A stretch of DNA of 48,598 bases. It comes from an uncultured Oscillospiraceae bacterium (lineage in GTDB: Bacteria > Bacillota > Clostridia > Oscillospirales > Ruminococcaceae). This document shows positions 1 to 7,232 of this stretch, one piece after another. Within the stretch, counting starts at the first letter, position 1, and the number at the start of each line of letters is the position of its first letter. The translations under genes and the position numbers were made by a program. A model generated the notes under the pieces. The model searched no databases. It saw only the letters and a program-made list of their open reading frames with translations, and was not told the DNA's origin. Location of the stretch: assembly GCA_900547455.1 (NCBI GenBank), contig URGV01000014.1:1-48598 (forward strand). Reading direction: 5' to 3'.

Positions 1-204
1 AGGGGGACGCTTCGCTCCCCCTGCAGCACATTGTGCTGCTACCCCCTCAAAAGGGCTTGTGCCACTGACCCAGACGGATTTGCCACTTGAGTTTGTGAGT
101 AAATCGGTCTTGTTTTCTCCCCGGGGGTAGCAGAGGTCACACCTCCTGCTTTCAAACCGTGGCGCGAGGGGGCGAGCCGATGCGGGGCAGGAGCTGTTCC
201 CCGA

Positions 205-513
205 TGAGGGGGATAGGGACAGAAAATGGGGACAAGGGGGAAAAGACTTTTCTCCCTATCCTACCTATTCTCTATAATCTTTATTTATTTTATAGGGGAT
301 TCTGTCCCCAAAATGGCAATTATTGGCTTAACTAAGCCATTTTTGATGGGGACAAAATGGGGACAGAGATAGGGACAGGATGGGGACAAAATAGGGACAG
401 GCGGCGTTTTTCTTCGGCTATTTATGAATAATCTGTTGCCAGAATAAGGCCGAATTGGTTTTACAACCACCAAAATACCCTCCGTCCCCACCCCCTTGTC
501 CCCATCTTGTCCC
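205..513. repeat. Cluster of GGGGACA motifs in both orientations
   Basis: About ten copies of (G)GGGACA occur in roughly 300 bases. On the plus strand they lie near 206, 219, 349, 358, 372, 381 and 392. The reverse complement TGTCCCC or CGTCCCC lies near 302, 483, 496 and 506. The spacing is irregular (9-12 bases within the dense block at 349-398), so this is not a simple tandem repeat. The overall arrangement is two arms facing each other. Function is unknown; a multi-site protein-binding locus or a decayed mobile-element end are both possible. Confidence 0.55.
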
Positions 514-795
514 CATCCTCCTCATCAGAAGCGTTCCCCTTCACCTATACCCCGAACCGCCCCCAAAGTTGCATCCAAACGTGCAACCAAAACCCTGCCG
601 AGCCACGGATTAACAGCAGAATATTTCTCTTCGTTAAAGCCAAGGGAGACGGCGCTGCCAATTGCCTGTACCAGCTCAAAGTGGCAAATCCAGCTGCGTC
701 AGTGGCAGAAACCAGCCCGGCGCGAGCCGGAGCGGAGCGCAGCAAGCGCGAAAAGGGCGGAGACTTCGCACCAGCGGGTTCCAAGGGGCGCAGCC

Positions 796-864
796 CCTGG
801 AGATTCTTTGGTGACTTTCTCATCGGGGAGAAAGTCACCCGGGGTGGAGGGGCGGAGCGCCCCC
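796..864. repeat. Dispersed palindromic repeat, left copy
   Basis: The core GGTGACTTTCT ... AGAAAGTCACC forms an 11-bp stem, followed by a second small palindrome around GGGCGGAGCGCCC. The reverse complement of this 69-base stretch aligns along its length with 48525-48590 at the other end of the window, apart from loop differences. This suggests a family of dispersed, structured intergenic repeats (REP/BIME-like) in this genome. Confidence 0.65.
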
Positions 865-966
865 GCATAGGGGAGTGCAGAGGGGGATTTGCCCCCTCGC
901 ATATCGTAGGCCGCAGGGACCTCCGTCCCTGCAAAATTCCCCGGGGCGCGCCATCATGGCGCCAAA

Positions 967-994
967 AAAAGGCGAGGAAAATTCCTCGCCTTTT
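967..994 (-). terminator. Terminator of the hydrogenase operon
   Basis: A 13-bp stem (arms 967-979 and 982-994, AAAAGGCGAGGAA) with a tiny loop is followed on the minus strand by a run of T. It lies just beyond the hydrogenase stop codon. Confidence 0.85.
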
Positions 995-1022
995 GGGGTG
1001 CGTCGGGGGCAACGCCCCCGGA

Positions 1023-2546
1023 CTATTTCTTTGTGTATTTGCCCAGCTTTTCAAAGACGGTCTTGTCCTCGGTGGAAACCTTAAACTCGCTCTTGGCGGC
1101 AAAGTCCTGCTCGGCCTTGGCGGCCTTCTGGATATTGGTCAGCGTGCCTGCGCCGCCGACGCAGCCGCCCGGGCAGGCCATGCCCTCCAGCAGGTATCCG
1201 TTGCGCTTGCCCGCCTTGGCCAGCATCAGCATCTTGCGGCAGGCGTCCAGTCCCTCCGCGTGGTCGGTCGGGATCTCGCCCAGCTCCGGCGCCATCTGAC
1301 CGATGCAGTCGGTGATCGCCTTGGCCACACCGCCCGCTACGCCGTAGCCTCGTCCGGAGGCGGTGGCGCCGTGGTTGAAGCCGGTGTCGTCCTGCAGGTC
1401 GGAGAACTCGATTCCATTGGCCTGGAAGATGCCCATCAGCTCCTCAAAGGTGATGACAAAGTCGACGTCGCTGCGGATGTCGGCGCGCATCGCCTCCAGC
1501 TTTTTGGAGGCGCAGGGACCGATAAAGACCACGCGGGCGTTCGGGTGCTTCTCCTTGATGATGCGCGCGGTGGCGACCATCGGGGTCATCGAGTCGGAGA
1601 TGCAGTGCGCGATCTCCGGGAACATGTTCTGCGCCATCATAATCCAGGAGTAGCAGCAGGAGGTCGCCAGGAACGGCTTTTTGCCGGTGGGCACGTTGGC
1701 GATAAATTCCTCCGCCTCCTCCACCGCGCCGATGTCCGCGCCGCGGGCCACCTCATAGATGTGCGCAAAGCCGACCTTGCGCAGTGCGGCGCGCACCTTT
1801 TCCGGGGAGGCCAGCGGGCCAAACTGTCCGACAAAGGCCGGAGCCACCTCGGCGATGACCTGGTCGCCGCGCTTGATGGCCTGGATCAGCTGGAAGATCT
1901 GGGACTTGTCCGCGATGGCGCTGAACGGGCAGCTGACCAGGCACTGGCCGCAGGAGACGCACTTGTCGTAGTTGATTTTGGCGCGGCCGTACTCGTCGCT
2001 TTCGATGGCGTTGACGCCGCAGGCGGCCGCGCAGGGGCGCTCGCTTTTGACGATGGCCGAGTAGGGGCAGGCCTGGGCGCAGCGGCCGCACTTGACGCAC
2101 TTGGTCTTGTCAATCTGGGAGCGGCCGTTGACGATGCTGACCGCCTTGACCGGGCAGACCACCGTGCAGGGGTGGGCCAGGCAGTTGCGGCACAGGTTGG
2201 AGACGGTGTAGCTGGTCTCCTCGCAGGCGTTGCAGGCGAAGGAAATGACGTTGATGAGCGGCGGTTCATAAAACATGTCGGCGATGGCGCTGTCGTTCAT
2301 TCCCTGCGAAACCGGCGCGTGCTGGTCCACCGGGCGCAGCGGCAATCCGACTGCCAGGCGCAGCCGCTCACCGACGATGGCGCGCTCCTTAAAGACGCTG
2401 TCGCGGTAGTTGGCGACCTCTCCGGGAATGATGGTGTACGGCAGCTCCTCGATCCGGGAATAGTCCCCGTCCTCATAGGCCAGACGGGCAATCTCGGTAA
2501 AGACCTGTCTTCTGATTTTGGTGACCGGCGTTGTGATCCCTCTCAT
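1023..2546 (-). CDS. Monomeric [FeFe]-hydrogenase, group B-like
   Basis: A 507-residue iron-only hydrogenase that should catalyse proton reduction or H2 oxidation in the cytoplasm with ferredoxin-type electron carriers. The N-terminal ~100 residues have no assigned motif. Residues 105-206 hold cysteine-rich iron-sulfur motifs, including CVKCGRCAQACP (150-161) and CVSCGQCLVSCP (196-207). The H-cluster motifs follow: L1 TSCCYSW (295-301), L2 GPCASKK (343-349) and L3 EGMACPGGCVGG (454-465). Tyr replaces the usual Pro after the L1 cysteine pair, and L2 starts GPC rather than MPC; the latter fits group B clostridial enzymes. The ATG has a strong AGGAGG 10 bases upstream. It is the second gene after the small ferredoxin-like gene, 59 bases downstream. 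Maturases HydEFG are not in the window. Family assignment is secure; the subgroup is inferred. Confidence 0.92.
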   Translation of the reverse strand: MRGITTPVTKIRRQVFTEIARLAYEDGDYSRIEELPYTIIPGEVANYRDSVFKERAIVGERLRLAVGLPLRPVDQHAPVSQGMNDSAIADMFYEPPLINVISFACNACEETSYTVSNLCRNCLAHPCTVVCPVKAVSIVNGRSQIDKTKCVKCGRCAQACPYSAIVKSERPCAAACGVNAIESDEYGRAKINYDKCVSCGQCLVSCPFSAIADKSQIFQLIQAIKRGDQVIAEVAPAFVGQFGPLASPEKVRAALRKVGFAHIYEVARGADIGAVEEAEEFIANVPTGKKPFLATSCCYSWIMMAQNMFPEIAHCISDSMTPMVATARIIKEKHPNARVVFIGPCASKKLEAMRADIRSDVDFVITFEELMGIFQANGIEFSDLQDDTGFNHGATASGRGYGVAGGVAKAITDCIGQMAPELGEIPTDHAEGLDACRKMLMLAKAGKRNGYLLEGMACPGGCVGGAGTLTNIQKAAKAEQDFAAKSEFKVSTEDKTVFEKLGKYTKK

Positions 2547-2605
2547 CGTTCTTTTCCTCCTGTTTTGGTCTCCTGCTTATTTTTTATTCTCTTTGATTTT
2601 TGGAT

Positions 2606-2896
2606 TTATTGCTCGTTCTCTCGAACGCAGTCTACAATGTAAGCCATTACCGTCTCGGCATCCGCCTTTTTAAAGACCTTGCCCTCCACCGCGACGACCG
2701 GGGAATCTTCCTGGTGCGGCACCCCGCCCAGGCACTTGTTGGTGGTGATCTCCAGCTCGCCCTGCGGCTCGGTCATAAAGCCCTCCTCCATCTGGCCGCG
2801 CAGCTCGCGCAGGCTTTCCACCGACTCCATCAGGTCCACCGAACCGTTCATCACGCAGGCGGTGCAGACGCATACTTCTACATGGATTTTTTTCAT
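2606..2896 (-). CDS. Thioredoxin-fold [2Fe-2S] ferredoxin-like protein
   Basis: A 96-residue protein resembling the small [2Fe-2S] domain of NuoE/HydA-associated subunits, which pass electrons to hydrogenases. The N-terminus MKKIHVEVCVCTACVMNGS matches the first half of that fold (Cys9 and Cys14 as likely ligands, with an extra Cys11). The second half has a CLGG stretch and a PVVAV strand, but the fourth ligand cysteine expected after CLGx is absent: the sequence reads CLGGVPHQ. Cluster binding is therefore uncertain. An upstream in-frame TTG gives three extra residues, but AGGAG is 9 bases before the ATG chosen here. It is first in an operon with the hydrogenase, behind a good SigA promoter. 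Confidence 0.8.
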   Translation of the reverse strand: MKKIHVEVCVCTACVMNGSVDLMESVESLRELRGQMEEGFMTEPQGELEITTNKCLGGVPHQEDSPVVAVEGKVFKKADAETVMAYIVDCVRENEQ

Positions 2897-2993
2897 AAAC
2901 AACAACTCCTGTTACCGGGCCGCTCCCTGCCGGGAGGGCCATCCTTGATTCTCTTCTCTTCTTTTCCGGGAGTTTTCCCCCATGGTTTTTCTT

Positions 2994-3022
2994 ATTATAC
3001 CATGCGCACCAGGGGAAATCAA
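2994..3022 (-). promoter_or_regulatory. SigA promoter of the hydrogenase operon
   Basis: TTGATT (3017-3022), a 17-base spacer and TATAAT (2994-2999) on the minus strand. The leader to the first ATG is about 90 bases and contains a small CTCCC/GGGAG hairpin. Confidence 0.75.
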
Positions 3023-3169
3023 ACCGTGACCGTGAAAAATGAACAGGATGTCAAAATTCTTCTTTGTTCTTTGTCTAAAATTGCCGAAGGCAGGAATATC
3101 TCCTCCCCTTTTCCCCGAAAACAGGCGGATTCTGGGGAAAAGAAAATTTTCAGATAGGTGTAAAATCAA

Positions 3170-3198
3170 TTGACAGACCGCCCGGCTTACTATATAAT
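3170..3198 (+). promoter_or_regulatory. Consensus SigA promoter of the sigma-factor gene
   Basis: A perfect TTGACA (3170-3175), a 17-base spacer and a perfect TATAAT (3193-3198). The ATG at 3234 follows after about 30 bases of leader. Confidence 0.88.
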
Positions 3199-3233
3199 GA
3201 GGAAGTGGTATCTTAGATGGATGGAGAAAAACA

Positions 3234-3836
3234 ATGTTCCAAACGGATGCAGACAGCTGCGGTGACAAACGCAAAAACTGCTCGGACGAGCAGCTGGCGC
3301 AAAAGGCCAAAGGCGGGGACACCGACGCCCTGGCGCAGCTGATCTCCCACTTTTTGCCGGTGATCAAAGCCAAATCCGGCCGCTACAGTCTGGTGGGGCT
3401 GGAACAGGACGACTTTATTCAGGAGGGGCTGATCGGCCTTTTTAACGCGGTCAAAAATTATGATCCGGCCCGCGGCGCCTCCTTTGATACCTATGCCCGG
3501 CGGTGCATCCACTCCCGGATGGTGGAGTGTCTCTCCGCCTCTTTAGCGCAAAAGCATCTGCCGCTGCGCGACTACCTGCCCATCGATTCCCTTGAACACG
3601 CCGCCGGCCCCAACAGCGACGGCGACCCGCTGGAGGTCTACCTGCAGCAGGAGGAGGAGCTTTTGCGCAGGCAGAAAATCAAAACCCTTTTGTCTGGATT
3701 AGAACAGGAAACCTTAACATTGTACCTCAGCGGACTTTCCTATGAGGAGATGGCCCAGCGCCTTCACTGCTCGACCAAAGCGGTTGACAATGCCCTGCAA
3801 CGAGTTAGACGAAAGCTTAGGAACAGCAGCCGCTAG
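3234..3836 (+). CDS. SigH-like RNA polymerase sigma-70-family factor
   Basis: A 200-residue sigma factor. Residues ~55-90 form region 2 (DDFIQEGLIGLFNAVKNYDP), which binds core polymerase and the -10 element. Residues ~150-197 form region 4, ending in a helix-turn-helix with KAVDNALQRVRRKL, very close to the same segment of Bacillus SigH. Length (200 against about 218) and motifs favour the SigH branch over ECF factors. The usual sigH neighbours (rpmG, secE, nusG) are absent, so this may be a paralogue rather than the orthologue. It is transcribed alone from a perfect consensus promoter, so expression is probably strong and control post-transcriptional. GGAG lies 6 bases before the ATG. Confidence 0.85.
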   Translation: MFQTDADSCGDKRKNCSDEQLAQKAKGGDTDALAQLISHFLPVIKAKSGRYSLVGLEQDDFIQEGLIGLFNAVKNYDPARGASFDTYARRCIHSRMVECLSASLAQKHLPLRDYLPIDSLEHAAGPNSDGDPLEVYLQQEEELLRRQKIKTLLSGLEQETLTLYLSGLSYEEMAQRLHCSTKAVDNALQRVRRKLRNSSR

Positions 3837-3980
3837 GCTGTGTCCCGTCCCGGTTGATAATCGCGGAAAAGCCGCGGTTGCAAATATGCCCTTGACTCAC
3901 AGCAGAGCGATACGACTTTAGGCGAATCTTCTCCAGTGTTCCGGTCCATGGGCGAATAGATAAAGCGAGGTATAAAAGCT

Positions 3981-4259
3981 ATGTACGAAGACAAAACATT
4001 AGTATGCAAAGAATGCGGAGCCGAGTTCGTTTTCACTGCTGGCGAGCAGGAATTCTACGCTGAAAAGGGATTCCAGAACGAGCCTCAGAGATGCAAAGCC
4101 TGCCGCGACGCCCGCAAGGCCGGCAAAAAAGCGGACAGAGAGATGTTCACCGCTGTTTGCGCAAGCTGCGGCAAAGAGGCAAAGGTTCCTTTCCAGCCAA
4201 GAGAAGACCGCCCTGTTTATTGCAGCGAGTGCTTTGCTAAGATGAAAGAAGAAAGATAA
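3981..4259 (+). CDS. Zinc-ribbon protein
   Basis: A 92-residue protein with two paired cysteine motifs in each half: CKEC at 9-12 with CKAC near 38-41, then CASC near 60-63 with CSEC near 80-83. This spacing predicts one or two treble-clef/ribbon zinc sites. The family (small CxxC-ribbon proteins common in Clostridia) has no settled function; nucleic-acid or protein binding is a guess. It lies 144 bases after the sigma-factor gene on the same strand, with only a weak GAGG ribosome binding site. I saw no convincing promoter of its own. Confidence 0.78.
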   Translation: MYEDKTLVCKECGAEFVFTAGEQEFYAEKGFQNEPQRCKACRDARKAGKKADREMFTAVCASCGKEAKVPFQPREDRPVYCSECFAKMKEER

Positions 4260-4280
4260 TCTCCTTAAAGGGATTACCAA

Positions 4281-4311
4281 AAAAGCCCGGAGCCAGATGC
4301 TCCGGGCTTTT
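4281..4311. terminator. Bidirectional terminator
   Basis: A 13-bp stem AAAAGCCCGGAGC (4281-4293 with 4299-4311) and a 5-base loop lie between two convergent genes. T-runs follow on the plus strand, and the A-rich left side supplies them on the minus strand. Confidence 0.85.
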
Positions 4312-4313
4312 CT

Positions 4314-4625
4314 TTATTGTCCGATCTCCCCTGCGCGCAGATGAAGCTCCTGTTCCAGCTGTTCTTTGAGTCCCAGGATGAGGTTTAACTCCTCCTTCAT
4401 CTCCCCAAGGCGCTGGGCACACTGCTCCTGGGTCGATTCCAGCCGCGCCTGATACTGCTGGCGGCTGAAGCTGTCCGGCTCCTTCTGCAGCATCTGCAGC
4501 TCGGTCTCGGCCTTGCGCTGCATCTTTTCCACCGTGTTGATCTGGCTTAACAGGCTGGGAATCTTCTTGAGGTACTCGTTGTAGATTTCCACCTTGCACC
4601 ATTTTTCTCCGAACATTGTCTCCAT
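4314..4625 (-). CDS. Nested in-frame small coiled-coil protein (alternative start)
   Basis: An internal ATG at 4625 (METMFGEKW) is preceded by AAGGAGG with 8-base spacing, much better than any chance site. About 40-65 bases upstream lie TTGAAA and TATAAT 18 bases apart. From here a 103-residue, Glu/Gln/Leu-rich, mostly helical protein would be made, in frame with the nucleotidyltransferase. No function is recognised. I infer an independently expressed small gene captured by the upstream frame. Confidence 0.6.
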   Translation of the reverse strand: METMFGEKWCKVEIYNEYLKKIPSLLSQINTVEKMQRKAETELQMLQKEPDSFSRQQYQARLESTQEQCAQRLGEMKEELNLILGLKEQLEQELHLRAGEIGQ

Positions 4626-5450
4626 CCTTGTTTCCTCCTTTGTGCCGTTCGCTTTTTCTTTATTATACACCCTGCCGCCCGCGGTTTTCAACAGCCGGCC
4701 GTGGATTTGGTCCAAAACCTCCCGCGCAAAATCTTCCAGCTCGCCGCTGTCCCAGGCAAGGGCCGCCCCCTGCTCATAGCAGCTCGCTGCCCGCATCAGA
4801 AGAGGGCGGTACTGCCCTTGCAGATGCTGCAGCCCCCACTGTGCCCCCTGCACCTTGGAGAGCACCAGCCCCTCCTGCGCCGCGGCCAGCACCCGGCAGA
4901 GGTTGAGGGCGGTATCCAGCGGCGTGTGCAGGATGTCCTGTGCGGCGCCGGCGACATCCCGGCAGATGCTGTCGAGATAATCCACAAACGGCACCTGCCC
5001 GAACACCTCCCGGATTGGGCTGCCAAACAGCACAATCCCCACCCTGCGGATGACGGTGAAGTGGGCCGCAAGGTCATAGTCCACCCCCTGCATTCTTCGG
5101 CAATAGCCGGACAGGTCCCGCTCAAAGGCGCGGCGGTGTATGGGGGAATAGTGCAGCCGGTAGGGCGTGGGGTAGACAAAGTCCCGGCAGTCCCGCAGCA
5201 GCACCACGCTCATCTCCAGCCCCTTGGCCGGGGCTTCCCGTTCCAGCTGCAGCAGGGCGACGATCAAATGCTCCTTCTGCTCCTGCGTGGGCGGGCGCTC
5301 TGTGACAGCGATAAAATCAAGGTCGCTGCCCTTGCTCATGCTGCCAAAGGCCGCCGATCCGTGCAGATAGATACCGGTTAGATTCTCCCCCAGCTCCTGC
5401 CGGAAGGCGGCGGTGATTTTGCCCATCAGGTGCCTCCAGTCAAATGCCAT
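4314..5450 (-). CDS. AadA-like nucleotidyltransferase with C-terminal coiled-coil extension
   Basis: A 378-residue reading frame. Residues 1-~265 resemble aminoglycoside adenylyltransferases of the AadA/ANT type. They carry an N-terminal nucleotidyltransferase core with LHGSAAFGS (29-37) and GSDLDF (41-46), whose Asp43 and Asp45 would bind Mg-ATP, and a helical C-terminal part like DUF4111 (LNLCRVLAAAQEG). Substrate is not certain; streptomycin/spectinomycin-type adenylylation is possible. Residues ~276-378 are an unrelated charged coiled coil. That part has its own ribosome binding site and promoter-like boxes, so the enzyme may simply have lost its stop codon and run into the next gene. The enzyme family is clear; whether the fusion is made as one protein is open. 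Confidence 0.8.
   Translation of the reverse strand: MAFDWRHLMGKITAAFRQELGENLTGIYLHGSAAFGSMSKGSDLDFIAVTERPPTQEQKEHLIVALLQLEREAPAKGLEMSVVLLRDCRDFVYPTPYRLHYSPIHRRAFERDLSGYCRRMQGVDYDLAAHFTVIRRVGIVLFGSPIREVFGQVPFVDYLDSICRDVAGAAQDILHTPLDTALNLCRVLAAAQEGLVLSKVQGAQWGLQHLQGQYRPLLMRAASCYEQGAALAWDSGELEDFAREVLDQIHGRLLKTAGGRVYNKEKANGTKEETRMETMFGEKWCKVEIYNEYLKKIPSLLSQINTVEKMQRKAETELQMLQKEPDSFSRQQYQARLESTQEQCAQRLGEMKEELNLILGLKEQLEQELHLRAGEIGQ
4662..4691 (-). promoter_or_regulatory. Internal promoter for the nested coiled-coil gene
   Basis: TTGAAA (4686-4691), an 18-base spacer and TATAAT (4662-4667) on the minus strand, inside the nucleotidyltransferase frame and about 37 bases before the nested ATG. Confidence 0.6.
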
Positions 5451-5468
5451 CCTTCTCCCTCCTGCAAA

Positions 5469-5496
5469 AAAAGAGAAGCCCTGCGGCTTCTCTTTT
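5469..5496 (-). terminator. Terminator of the yabP-yabR operon
   Basis: A 12-bp stem (AAAAGAGAAGCC) with a CTGC loop is followed on the minus strand by seven T. It lies just past the yabR stop. Confidence 0.88.
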
Positions 5497-5509
5497 GCTT
5501 CATCTAAGA

Positions 5510-6022
5510 TTAGTCCTGGCGGGAACGGCGGTTTGCGGAGCCGCGTTTGACCTCGCCGCGATACTTTTTCAGGTCGGACATCTTGTCGTCGCTGGTCTGT
5601 TTAAACTTGTTGAGCATATCCTCAAAGGAAGCATTCTCGTTGCGGTGCGGATTCCACTCATAGCTGCTGACCTGTTGAGGACTGAACGGGCGTTTGTTTT
5701 CATAACGCTTGCCGCCAAAATTCCTGGAATTATTTCTGGGTCCGGCACCGCGTCCCGCCGCCTTGTCCTGCTCCGGGCGCTGCGGGCGGGGCATCGCCTT
5801 TTTGATGGACAGGCTGATCTTGCCCTCGTCGGTGATGTTGATGACCTTCACCTTGACCACCTGGTCCTTTTTGAGGTACTGGGAAATGTCCTCAACATAG
5901 TCCGTGGACACTTCGGAAATGTGGACCATGCCGGTCTTGCCTTCTCCCAGCTCCACAAATGCTCCGAACTTGGTGATGCCGGTCACCTTTCCTTCCAGAA
6001 TGTCTCCAATTGCTAACTGCAT
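5510..6022 (-). CDS. S1-domain RNA-binding protein, YabR family
   Basis: A 170-residue cytoplasmic protein. Residues ~1-75 are a well-formed S1 OB-fold (GDILEGKVTGITKFGAFVEL, with VHISEVS near 33-39), like the S1 repeats of ribosomal protein S1 and polynucleotide phosphorylase. Residues ~80-170 are a basic, low-complexity tail rich in Arg, Asn and Lys, likely to bind RNA. Gene order yabP-yabQ-divIC-yabR is that of Bacillus subtilis, which supports the YabR assignment. It starts 51 bases after divIC, so it is the last gene of the operon. The ATG follows an AGGAGGACGCAGGAAAC tract that offers two possible Shine-Dalgarno sites. The exact role is not established. Confidence 0.87.
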   Translation of the reverse strand: MQLAIGDILEGKVTGITKFGAFVELGEGKTGMVHISEVSTDYVEDISQYLKKDQVVKVKVINITDEGKISLSIKKAMPRPQRPEQDKAAGRGAGPRNNSRNFGGKRYENKRPFSPQQVSSYEWNPHRNENASFEDMLNKFKQTSDDKMSDLKKYRGEVKRGSANRRSRQD

Positions 6023-6073
6023 AATGTTTCCTGCGTCCTCCTCAATCTTTTCGTCAGCCCGTTGCCGGCTGTT

Positions 6074-6373
6074 TTAGCTTGCCTGGCTGTCAATGTAGAT
6101 GTGCTCGTCCGGATAGCCATACCCGTACTGCTCATAAGCGGCTTTGCCAACGATCTCGGTCTGGTCGGTCTTTCCCTTTTCCAGCTGGTTTTCCAGCTCC
6201 TCGTTGAGCTTCTGCTGCTCCTCGATGCTCTGTTCCAGCTGCTGGAGCTGGTACTGTTTTTCCGAAACCTCCATCTGCGTGCCCACAATTTTAAAAGAGC
6301 AAAACGCCACGAACACAATCATGGCTGCCAGCAGCAAGTGGTTTTTACTGTGTTTTTTCCTTTTGGTCACCAT
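6074..6373 (-). CDS. Septum formation initiator DivIC/FtsB family
   Basis: A 99-residue bitopic membrane protein of the divisome. A short basic cytoplasmic tail (1-12) is followed by one membrane helix (~13-30) and a leucine-rich coiled coil (~33-68). The extracellular end includes a YGYGYPDEHIY patch. DivIC/FtsB works with FtsL and DivIB/FtsQ to activate septal wall synthesis. Its start overlaps the 3' end of yabQ by 29 bases, which suggests coupled translation. Length and layout match the family. Confidence 0.88.
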   Translation of the reverse strand: MVTKRKKHSKNHLLLAAMIVFVAFCSFKIVGTQMEVSEKQYQLQQLEQSIEEQQKLNEELENQLEKGKTDQTEIVGKAAYEQYGYGYPDEHIYIDSQAS

Positions 6374-6908
6374 GGCGTTCTTCCCCTTTCTGCCGTTTTT
6401 TTTGAAATTGACTACTTAGATTATACAACATCATCTGCTTTCGTTTCAAGTTATATTTCTGGGTTTGCATAACTTTTTTTAAAAAAAGTTTCATCGGCCT
6501 CGACAAAAGGCCCAGAATTTTTAGTGCGAGCTTCCAAAGGCAATAAAACGGAAAAAGGGCAACGCGCGCCACCGCCAGTACCACCCTGCGCAGCAGCGCA
6601 AAAATGCCGGAGGCGATCTTCACCGCAAGCTCCCCCGCGGTCAGGTGCCAGCAGCCCCAGCCCAACAGCTCGCCGATGAGGATGTAGCCGCGGATCTGGC
6701 CGCTGTTGTCCTTGAGGGCAAAGCCGAAGGTGACCGCGGCGCAGACAAGGAAATAGAAAAGGTCCTCCAGCGACACCACGATGGGGCGGTGCCGGGTCTG
6801 CAGCCGCAGCACGCGCAGCAGGTCGTACAGCAGCGACAGCCCCACCCCCACCACAATCGACAGCAAAAACAGCCTGGTCTCTTTTGCCAGGGTCAGGTCG
6901 GTCATCAT
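6345..6908 (-). CDS. Spore cortex biosynthesis protein YabQ
   Basis: A 187-residue membrane protein. The N-terminal half has about three or four hydrophobic segments (residues ~10-30, 45-65, 70-90, 100-125), with the motif LYDLLRVLR near 27-35 and SLEDLFYF near 46-53 characteristic of YabQ. The C-terminus is basic. In Bacillus, YabQ sits in the forespore outer membrane and is needed for cortex formation. Its start codon follows the yabP stop with no gap, and its end overlaps divIC. The family is recognised from sequence and order. Confidence 0.87.
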   Translation of the reverse strand: MMTDLTLAKETRLFLLSIVVGVGLSLLYDLLRVLRLQTRHRPIVVSLEDLFYFLVCAAVTFGFALKDNSGQIRGYILIGELLGWGCWHLTAGELAVKIASGIFALLRRVVLAVARVALFPFYCLWKLALKILGLLSRPMKLFLKKVMQTQKYNLKRKQMMLYNLSSQFQKKRQKGEERHGDQKEKTQ

Positions 6909-7199
6909 CTATCGAAACATCCTTGCGAAGAAGCCGCCGCGCGCCGCCGGCTGGTCGGCGTAGCTCAGGGAATCGATCTGCCCCTCCAGGCTCAGCTCCC
7001 CGGCCTCGACGTCGATTTTATTGATGTGCAGTCCGCTGCCCCGCACCGTCAGCTCCCCCAGCCCGGTGTATACCACCACCGTCTCCTCATCGAAGCTGTC
7101 CACATCCTCCACCCCGGTGATGGTCAGGTTCCCCCGCTCCTCCAGAATCAGGTTGTGCGCGCCGACGCTTCTTTTTTCCTCGTTGTTGTTCATACCCAT
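6909..7199 (-). CDS. Sporulation protein YabP
   Basis: A 96-residue protein of the YabP/YqfC family: an N-terminal HNLILEERGNLTITGVEDV stretch leads into alternating beta-strands (VVVYTGLGELTVRG), predicting a small beta-fold. YabP acts with YabQ in the mother cell for normal spore coat/cortex assembly. Two in-frame ATGs lie six bases apart; the first (7199) has AGGAAGG 5 bases upstream and is chosen. It is the first gene of the operon, 29 bases or more behind a SigE-like promoter. This is good evidence that the organism is, or recently was, a spore former. Confidence 0.88.
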   Translation of the reverse strand: MGMNNNEEKRSVGAHNLILEERGNLTITGVEDVDSFDEETVVVYTGLGELTVRGSGLHINKIDVEAGELSLEGQIDSLSYADQPAARGGFFARMFR

Positions 7200-7232
7200 A
7201 CCGTCCTTCCTGTTGTTGGTTTCCGGTTTATG

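Larger units (their letters stand above)
1..1022. other. Non-coding, repeat-rich region
   Basis: No convincing gene is seen in this kilobase. It holds short hairpins at the left edge (1-22 and 23-39), a cluster of GGGGACA motifs (about 205-513), and a run of GC-rich palindromic units from about 720 to 1020. The last part also contains the hydrogenase terminator. Open frames here are short, lack a ribosome binding site, and are built from the repeats themselves. Confidence 0.6.

Noticed and set aside
285..491. A 68-residue minus-strand frame in the GGGGACA region
   Set aside because: Its middle is just the translated repeat (PVPILSPSCPYLCPHF), and it has no ribosome binding site.
205..513. 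CRISPR array
   Set aside because: Repeats are only 7 bases, irregularly spaced and in both orientations; no cas genes are present.
507..2642. A 711-codon plus-strand frame over the left repeat region and opposite the hydrogenase
   Set aside because: The opposite strand holds an unmistakable hydrogenase with cluster motifs, ribosome binding site, promoter and terminator.
3862..3876. CGCGG/CCGCG hairpin after the sigma-factor gene as a terminator
   Set aside because: Only 5 bp and no following T-run, so it cannot be called an intrinsic terminator.
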